Below are positions 14,731 to 19,669 of a stretch of 19,669 bases of DNA, one piece after another. Source of the DNA: Hyphomonadaceae bacterium UBA4763 (lineage in GTDB: Bacteria; Pseudomonadota; Alphaproteobacteria; Caulobacterales; Aquidulcibacteraceae); assembly GCA_002403455.1 (NCBI GenBank), contig DHHV01000044.1:1-19669 (forward strand), written 5' to 3'. Under the pieces are notes generated by a model that saw only the letters and a list, made by a program, of their open reading frames with translations, searched no databases and had not been told where the DNA came from. The position numbers and the translations under genes were made by a program. Every line of letters begins with the position of its first letter. Positions within the stretch are counted from its first letter, which is position 1.

Positions 14731-15984
14731 ATGCGGATCGGGCTGGCTGGATTTGGCGTTGTGGGCGCGGCTTTAGCGCGCTTCGTGCTCGATGAGCCAA
14801 AATCCCCGCAAGGATTGCAATTGGCCGGCCTTGCTTTTCGCGATGCGAGCAAACCGCGTGCGGTCAGCGCCGATGGCGTGCGCCGCTATGACAGCGCCTT
14901 GGCGTTGGCGACGGCCCCCGATATCGATCTGTTTGTGGAATTGATCGGCGGCGCCGACGGTCCGGCCTTTGAGGCGACGCGCGCCGCTTTGGCGGCCGGC
15001 AAGCCGGTCGTCACCGCCAACAAAGCGATGATCGCCGCGCATGGCGCGGAGCTGGCCGATGTGGCGCGCCGCTCGGGCGTCGCACTGGCGTTTGAAGGCG
15101 CGGTTGCCGGCGGGTTGCCAATTATTGGCGCGCTGCGCGATGGCCTGACCGCCGCTGATGTCCAAAGTCTTTCGGGCATCCTCAACGGCACCAGCAATTT
15201 CATTTTGTCCGCCATGGAGGCGCGCCGGCTCGATTTCGCCGCAGCGCTCGCCCAGGCGCAAGCGTTGGGCTATGCCGAAGCCGACCCGACGCTCGACGTC
15301 AGCGGCATGGACGCTGCGCAAAAACTGGCGATCCTCGCCGCCATCGCCTTTGGCGGCGCGCCGCAGCCGGTCGGCTTTGCGGTGCAAGGGGTGGAGGCGA
15401 TCACGGCGGACGACGTCGCTTTGGCCCGCGCACTCGATTATCGGATCAAATTGATCGCCAAAGCGAGCCGCAGCGAGGCCGGGATCCGAATGCGGGTTGG
15501 GCCGGCGCTGGTCGGGCCGCTTCATCCCCTATTCGCCGTCAATGACGTGTTGAACGCGGTGATGATCGAAAGCCGCCATGTCGGTGTGGTGTTCATGTCT
15601 GGGCCAGGCGCCGGCGGGGCGGCGACGGCGGCGGCGGTTTTGTCCGACATCAAACGGATCGCCAGTGGCGCGCGCCTGCAAGCGTTTCCGAGCGATACGC
15701 CGTTGCAGATCGCGCCGGCGGGCGATGCCGGTCCGCAAGGCTGGTTCATTCGCGTCACCGTTGCCGATCGGCCGGGCGCGCTTGCCGCGATTTCGACCGC
15801 CGCCGCGCAAGCAGGGCTCTCCTTTGAAAGCGTGCTGCAACGCCCGCCGGAACCAAACGGCATCGCCTCGATCGCGGCAACAACGCGCCCCGCCTCCAAC
15901 GCCGCCGCGCAAGCTGCCCTCGCCGCCATCCAATCCAGCGCTTTTGCGATCGGCGCGCCGTCTTTGCTGCCGATTGAGAATTGA
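14731..15984 (+). CDS. hom: Homoserine dehydrogenase
   Basis: A 417-residue enzyme that reduces aspartate semialdehyde to homoserine in threonine, methionine and isoleucine synthesis. The NAD(P)-binding GFGVVG is at residues 8-13. VTANKAMIAAHG and the catalytic-domain block GILNGTSNFILSAM, followed by GYAEADPTLDVSGMDAAQKLAILA, are family signatures. The C-terminal region, starting about GWFIRVTVADRPGALAAI, is an ACT domain for feedback control. AAAGGTG at 14714-14720 lies ten bases before the ATG. glpX follows after 21 bases and is probably co-transcribed. A CTATAG at 14666-14671 could be a -10 element, but its -35 is poor. Confidence 0.97.
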   Translation: MRIGLAGFGVVGAALARFVLDEPKSPQGLQLAGLAFRDASKPRAVSADGVRRYDSALALATAPDIDLFVELIGGADGPAFEATRAALAAGKPVVTANKAMIAAHGAELADVARRSGVALAFEGAVAGGLPIIGALRDGLTAADVQSLSGILNGTSNFILSAMEARRLDFAAALAQAQALGYAEADPTLDVSGMDAAQKLAILAAIAFGGAPQPVGFAVQGVEAITADDVALARALDYRIKLIAKASRSEAGIRMRVGPALVGPLHPLFAVNDVLNAVMIESRHVGVVFMSGPGAGGAATAAAVLSDIKRIASGARLQAFPSDTPLQIAPAGDAGPQGWFIRVTVADRPGALAAISTAAAQAGLSFESVLQRPPEPNGIASIAATTRPASNAAAQAALAAIQSSAFAIGAPSLLPIEN

Positions 15985-16005
15985 TCTACCCAAAGGACGA
16001 TATTG

Positions 16006-16968
16006 ATGACCTTGAGCCCCTCTCAAAATGACGCCTTGGCGCTTGGTTTGCTGCGCGCTTGCGAGGACGCCGCCTTAGCGAGCGCCGATTGGGTCGGCAA
16101 AGGCGATGAGCGCGCCGCCGACGGCGCCGCCGTTGCGGCCATGCGCGCCGCCTTGAACCGGATGGCCATCAGCGGGCGCATCGTCATCGGCGAGGGCGAA
16201 CGCGACGAAGCCCCGATGTTGTTCATCGGCGAAGAGGTTGGAACGGGCGAGGGGCCGCAGATCGACATCGCGCTCGACCCGCTCGAAGGCACGACGCTGA
16301 CCGCCAAAGCCATGGGCAACGCCCTCACCGTGATCGCCGCGACCGAGCGCGGCGGGCTCTTGCACGCCCCGGACACCTATATGGACAAGCTCGCGATCGG
16401 GCCGGGATTGCCGCGCGATCTGCTCGATTTCGACTCCCCATTGACGGAAATCTTGCGTCGGTTGGCGGCGGCCAAGGCGACTTCTGTGGATCGGTTGGGC
16501 GTTTGCATTTTGGAGCGCCCGCGCCATCAGCATTTGATCGGCGAAGCCCGCGCCGCCGGCGCTAAAGTCAAATTGATCACCGATGGCGACGTTGCCGGGG
16601 TCATCAACACGGCCGAGGCCGAGAGCGGCGTTGACCTTTATGTCGGTCAAGGCGGCGCGCCAGAGGGCGTGCTGGCGGCCGCCGCGCTGCAATGCGTCGG
16701 CGGTCAATTTCTTGGCCGCCTCGTGTTCCGCAATGACGAAGAGCGCGCGCGCGCCGACCGCGTCGGCATCATCGACCGGAACCGGGTCTACACAGCGGCG
16801 GATTTGGCGTCGAAGCCGGCGGTTTTCGTGGCCTGCGGCGTCACCGATGGCGGCCTCGTCGAAGGCGTCCGCCGCCAGCGTCATCAGACGACAACCGAAA
16901 GCCTGATTTTCGACGGCGGCGCTAAATCCATGCGGCGCGTGAAAACATACCACGCCTTGGCGTCGTAA
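16006..16968 (+). CDS. glpX: Class II fructose-1,6-bisphosphatase
   Basis: A 320-residue GlpX-type, metal-dependent phosphatase converting fructose 1,6-bisphosphate to fructose 6-phosphate in gluconeogenesis. IGEGERDEAPMLFIGEEVG (residues 61-79) and the metal-binding DPLEGTT (91-97) are intact; TDGDVAG and GQGGAPEGVLAAAAL follow. The ATG at 16006 is preferred to the adjacent in-frame TTG at 16003 because AAAGGA (15992-15997) is spaced eight bases from it. The hom-glpX pair is a usual alphaproteobacterial arrangement. recJ, which often comes next, is absent; a LysR gene follows instead. Confidence 0.97.
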   Translation: MTLSPSQNDALALGLLRACEDAALASADWVGKGDERAADGAAVAAMRAALNRMAISGRIVIGEGERDEAPMLFIGEEVGTGEGPQIDIALDPLEGTTLTAKAMGNALTVIAATERGGLLHAPDTYMDKLAIGPGLPRDLLDFDSPLTEILRRLAAAKATSVDRLGVCILERPRHQHLIGEARAAGAKVKLITDGDVAGVINTAEAESGVDLYVGQGGAPEGVLAAAALQCVGGQFLGRLVFRNDEERARADRVGIIDRNRVYTAADLASKPAVFVACGVTDGGLVEGVRRQRHQTTTESLIFDGGAKSMRRVKTYHALAS

Positions 16969-17035
16969 CCGGCATTTTTCGAACCCCTTTCGCTCCCAAC
17001 CGATGCGAGACGCGCATATCTAACAAGTCGCAGAG

Positions 17036-17959
17036 ATGACCGAAGCGCCGCGTTCGCGCCGTTTGCCGCCGCTCACCGCGTTGAAGGCGTTTGAAGCCGC
17101 CGCGCGGCTTGGCAATTTTTCGCGCGCCGCCGCCGAATTGGGCGTTACGCCGGGCGCGGTGTCTCAACAAATGCGGCTGCTCGAAAAGCATTTGGGCGTT
17201 GAATTATTTGAGCGGCGCGGCCGCGACATGATCGCCACCGAGCCGGCGCGCGCGGCTTTGGCCGAATTGCGCCAGGGCTTTGACCTGATGGCGCGCGCGG
17301 CGCAGACCATGCGAGCGGCCTCGCCACGGCGGCGCCTCCTCGTCGCCGCGCCGGCTGGTTTTGCCGCCAAATGGCTCGCCCCGCGGGTTGATCGGTTTGA
17401 CGCCGTCGCGCCCGATATAGATCTGTGGCTGACGACGGAGGAGCGCGGCGCCGATCTTATCTGGCGCTATGGCCCTGAGCCCGCCGAGCCCGGCTTTGCC
17501 GCGCGTCGTCTGCTGGGCGAGAGCGTCACCCCGATGGGCGCGCCGCGCTGGTTCGAGGGGCCGGAGGCCATCGAAACGCCTGCCGATCTGCGCCGCGCCA
17601 CCTTGCTGCATGATGCGGCCGATGACGATCCAGATTGCCCAGATTGGACGGCGTGGCTCGCGGCCCATCAAATCGACGGCGCAGAAAGCGCGCGCGGCCC
17701 GCGCTTTTCCGCCGGCTATCTCGCGCTCGAAGCCGCCATTGCCGGGCGCGGGCTGGTGCTGGCCAAGCGGGCGCTTGCTCAAGCCGATCTGATCAGCGGG
17801 CGGCTGGTGGCGCCCTTTGCGCAAGGCGCGCGCGATGTCGGCTATGGCTATTGGCTGCTGGCGCCGGTCGGGGCGGAGTCCGATCCGCGCGTGCTGCGCT
17901 TTATCGACTGGGCGAGCGCGCAGGCCCGCGACTTCGACGCCAGCCTTGGCCAATTATAG
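17036..17959 (+). CDS. LysR-family regulator, GcvA-like
   Basis: A 307-residue LysR-type transcription factor. The N-terminal winged HTH (residues 9-68) reads LPPLTALKAFEAAARLGNFSRAAAELGVTPGAVSQQ, with LFERRGRDM in the wing, as in the GcvA subfamily. The effector domain spans about 95-300 and keeps the GcvA-like GYLALEAAIAGRGLVLAKRAL segment. The effector and targets are unknown. It is 67 bases after glpX with only a weak ribosome binding site, and it ends 17 bases from the convergent ammonium transporter gene. No divergent target gene, which often marks the regulon of a LysR protein, is next to it. Confidence 0.92.
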   Translation: MTEAPRSRRLPPLTALKAFEAAARLGNFSRAAAELGVTPGAVSQQMRLLEKHLGVELFERRGRDMIATEPARAALAELRQGFDLMARAAQTMRAASPRRRLLVAAPAGFAAKWLAPRVDRFDAVAPDIDLWLTTEERGADLIWRYGPEPAEPGFAARRLLGESVTPMGAPRWFEGPEAIETPADLRRATLLHDAADDDPDCPDWTAWLAAHQIDGAESARGPRFSAGYLALEAAIAGRGLVLAKRALAQADLISGRLVAPFAQGARDVGYGYWLLAPVGAESDPRVLRFIDWASAQARDFDASLGQL

Positions 17960-17976
17960 CGATCATCTACGCGCCA

Positions 17977-19320
17977 TTAACGCGGTCCGCCGCGCCCGAC
18001 ATTGGCGAATTCTGGCCAAGCTTCCATGCCGAGTTCGGCGGCGTCAACGCCATTGACCTCGTCTTCGGGGCTCACTCGAATGCCCATGGTCACCTTTAGG
18101 CCCGCCCAGACCAACGCACTTGCCGCGAACACAAAGGCGCCGGACATCGCCATGCCGGCAGCTTGCGCCAAAAATGTCGCATCCGGATTGGTCCAGGCGA
18201 CAATCAGCGTGCCCCAGAGGCCGCAGAGCAAATGCGCCGGCACCGCGCCGACGACATCGTCGAGACGCAAGCGATCCAACAAGCGCACAGCAAACGTCAC
18301 GATCAAACCGCCACCTGCGCCAATCGCGATGGCTTGCCAGAGCTCCGGCGTCAGCGGCTCCGCCGTAATGGAGACGAGGCCGCCGATAGCCCCATTCAGT
18401 GTCAATGTGAGATCGACCTTGCCAAACGCAAATTGCGTCGCCACCAGCGCCGTCAGCAACCCGCCGCACGCCGCCATATTGGTGTTGACGATGATCTTCG
18501 AGATTTTCTGGGCGTCTTCCGGATTGCCAAGGCTGAGCAGCGAGCCCGAATTGAACCCGAACCAGCCAAACCACAAAATGAACGTGCCAAGCGTCGCCAA
18601 GGGCAAGGCCGAGCCTGGCATGGGATGCACGCGCCCGCCGGCATACCGCCCGCGCCGAGGGCCTAAAAACATCATGCCGGCCAGCGCCGCCCAGCCGCCG
18701 GTGGCGTGCACCAGCGTCGAACCGGCGAAATCTGAAAATGGCGCGCCGAAGGCGCCCGTGAACCACTCGGCGTTTAACATGCCTTGGCCCCATTCCCACG
18801 AGGCTTGGATCGGATAAATCACGCCCGTCAGCACGACGGTGAAGGCGAGGAACGCCCATAATTTGACGCGCTCGGCCAGAGCGCCCGACACGATCGAGCC
18901 GGCTGTCGCCACGAACACCATTTGAAAAAACCAGTCCGAATGCGCGGCATATTTGCCGTCCGGCGCGGCCGCGATCTCGGCGCTCCAAACACCTTTCAGC
19001 GGCGCGATAAACCCGCCCGGGGCGACCCCATAGATCAGATGGTAGCCGATCGCCCAGGTCATGATTGCGGCGACGGCGTAAAGCGCGATATTCTTCAAGC
19101 AGATCGTCGCGGCGTTTTTGGCGCGGACGAGACCCGCCTCCAGCATGCAAAAGCCCGCCGCCATGAACATGACGGTCATGCCCATGATCAAAAACAACAA
19201 GGTATTGAAAATATACGCGCTGGCGTCGTCGGCTTGCGGCGGCGTCGGCTCTTGCGCCCAGGCCGGCCCGATCGCCAGCGCCAAGATCAGCAACATCCCT
19301 GCCCAAATTCCCGGACGCAT
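17977..19320 (-). CDS. amt: Ammonium transporter Amt
   Basis: A 447-residue ammonium channel with a cleavable signal sequence (residues 1-22, ending AWA) and eleven expected membrane helices. Pore histidines are H205 (STLVHATGG) and H363 (VPAHLLCGLWGTL). The aromatic gate region WFFQMVF (130-136) and WFGFNSGS (253-260) match the family. The cytosolic C-terminal tail has the EDEVNGVDAAELGMEA pattern that contacts GlnK. No glnK/glnB gene is adjacent, unlike the common glnK-amtB operon. GGGAGG about six bases before the ATG supports the start. It imports ammonium under nitrogen limitation; no convincing sigma-54 promoter was found upstream. Confidence 0.97.
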   Translation of the reverse strand: MRPGIWAGMLLILALAIGPAWAQEPTPPQADDASAYIFNTLLFLIMGMTVMFMAAGFCMLEAGLVRAKNAATICLKNIALYAVAAIMTWAIGYHLIYGVAPGGFIAPLKGVWSAEIAAAPDGKYAAHSDWFFQMVFVATAGSIVSGALAERVKLWAFLAFTVVLTGVIYPIQASWEWGQGMLNAEWFTGAFGAPFSDFAGSTLVHATGGWAALAGMMFLGPRRGRYAGGRVHPMPGSALPLATLGTFILWFGWFGFNSGSLLSLGNPEDAQKISKIIVNTNMAACGGLLTALVATQFAFGKVDLTLTLNGAIGGLVSITAEPLTPELWQAIAIGAGGGLIVTFAVRLLDRLRLDDVVGAVPAHLLCGLWGTLIVAWTNPDATFLAQAAGMAMSGAFVFAASALVWAGLKVTMGIRVSPEDEVNGVDAAELGMEAWPEFANVGRGGPR

Positions 19321-19520
19321 GGCCCGCCTCCCATGATTGCGTGACGGCGCTCGACGCTATCGCTTCGCGTAAAACCGGCAATCTCTGCGCTGCGATGCGG
19401 CAAAATTAACCGGCAAGCGCTCAAAAAACTAACAATCATTTACGTTAACGCCCAAAAATCGCGCCGCCCCGCAGATCATGGCTTCATTATTTGTCCTTAT
19501 AGGCATTGGGGATTTTCGAG
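19321..19520. other. Divergent intergenic region amt / secreted protein
   Basis: 200 bases, AT-richer than the genes, between two divergent starts. It includes a perfect 8-base palindrome, CGTTAACG, at 19443-19450. A CTTATA at 19496-19501 could serve as a -10 for the plus-strand gene, but its -35 is not recognisable. No RNA gene is seen. Confidence 0.4.
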
Positions 19521-19669
19521 ATGGGGATCCGAATGGACCGTAACTGCCGCCAGTCGCTTGTTTTATCGAGCCTTGTTTTCGCTGTTATTGCATCGCCAGC
19601 TTGGGCGCAGACCGCGCAAGAGCCCGCGCCGGAGACGGAGCCGCGCTTTAGAGCACAATCCGACCAGAT
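19521..19669 (+). CDS. Secreted protein, N-terminal part (cut by window end)
   Basis: Only 49 complete codons are present. The frame starts at ATG 19521 (or an in-frame ATG at 19533), with GGGGA at 19508-19512 eight bases upstream. It has a clear signal peptide: a basic start, a hydrophobic stretch SLVLSSLVFAVIA and a signal peptidase I site SPAWA before QTAQEPAPETEPRF. The mature start is Pro/Glu-rich. The product is therefore exported to the periplasm or outer membrane; the rest lies outside the window, so the family cannot be named. Confidence 0.7.
   Translation, partial: MGIRMDRNCRQSLVLSSLVFAVIASPAWAQTAQEPAPETEPRFRAQSDQ

Noticed and set aside
19321..19440. Sigma-54 promoter for amt
   Set aside because: The nearest GG/GC pair in GGTTAATTTTGC (minus strand) has 8 bases between the dinucleotides rather than 10, and no TGGCAC element is seen.

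Overview
The window looks like chromosomal DNA of an alphaproteobacterium. The evidence is a class A RNase P RNA of alphaproteobacterial type, the gene orders hom-glpX and SUV3-like helicase/S4 protein/7Fe ferredoxin/CarD, a ChrR-type cupin protein, a GcvA-type LysR regulator, and GC-rich codon use. The order or genus cannot be fixed from the sequence. Most of the window is housekeeping DNA. The accessory part lies around 8.6-10.1 kb.

Layout. 1-1233 (+): a long stem-loop, the RNase P RNA gene with its promoter, a DUF1289 cysteine-rich protein, and a short three-helix membrane protein that resembles only the membrane anchor of a retropepsin-like protease. 1240-3795 (-): a likely three-gene operon of a GST-like protein, a DUF6065 protein and a LiuC-like enoyl-CoA hydratase. 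4124-4978 (+): an unknown lipoprotein with three GEGGE repeats. 4991-6589 (-): malate dehydrogenase followed by a YfcG-type GST. 6907-8525 (+): a ChrR-like protein whose zinc-binding anti-sigma motif has been lost, followed by a membrane-anchored dienelactone-hydrolase-like protein.

8598-10020: an excisionase-type antitoxin/PIN toxin pair (-), then a small ORF (+) that starts like a Phd antitoxin and looks degenerate. It ends just before a SUV3-like RNA helicase gene that has no good standard start codon. The helicase overlaps an S4 RNA-binding protein gene by 4 bp; fdxA, and carD with a long structured leader, follow. A strong intrinsic terminator closes carD. Then come homoserine dehydrogenase and class II fructose-bisphosphatase (hom-glpX), a LysR regulator, a convergent ammonium transporter without a neighbouring glnK, and the beginning of a secreted protein cut by the window edge.

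How the genes work together: rnpB, the helicase, the S4 protein and CarD act in RNA processing and transcription; mdh, hom, glpX and amt are central carbon, amino-acid and nitrogen genes. No clear new multi-gene system was found. The best leads are the zinc-less orphan ChrR, the helicase start beside a TA-like remnant, the carD leader, and the protease-less membrane anchor.
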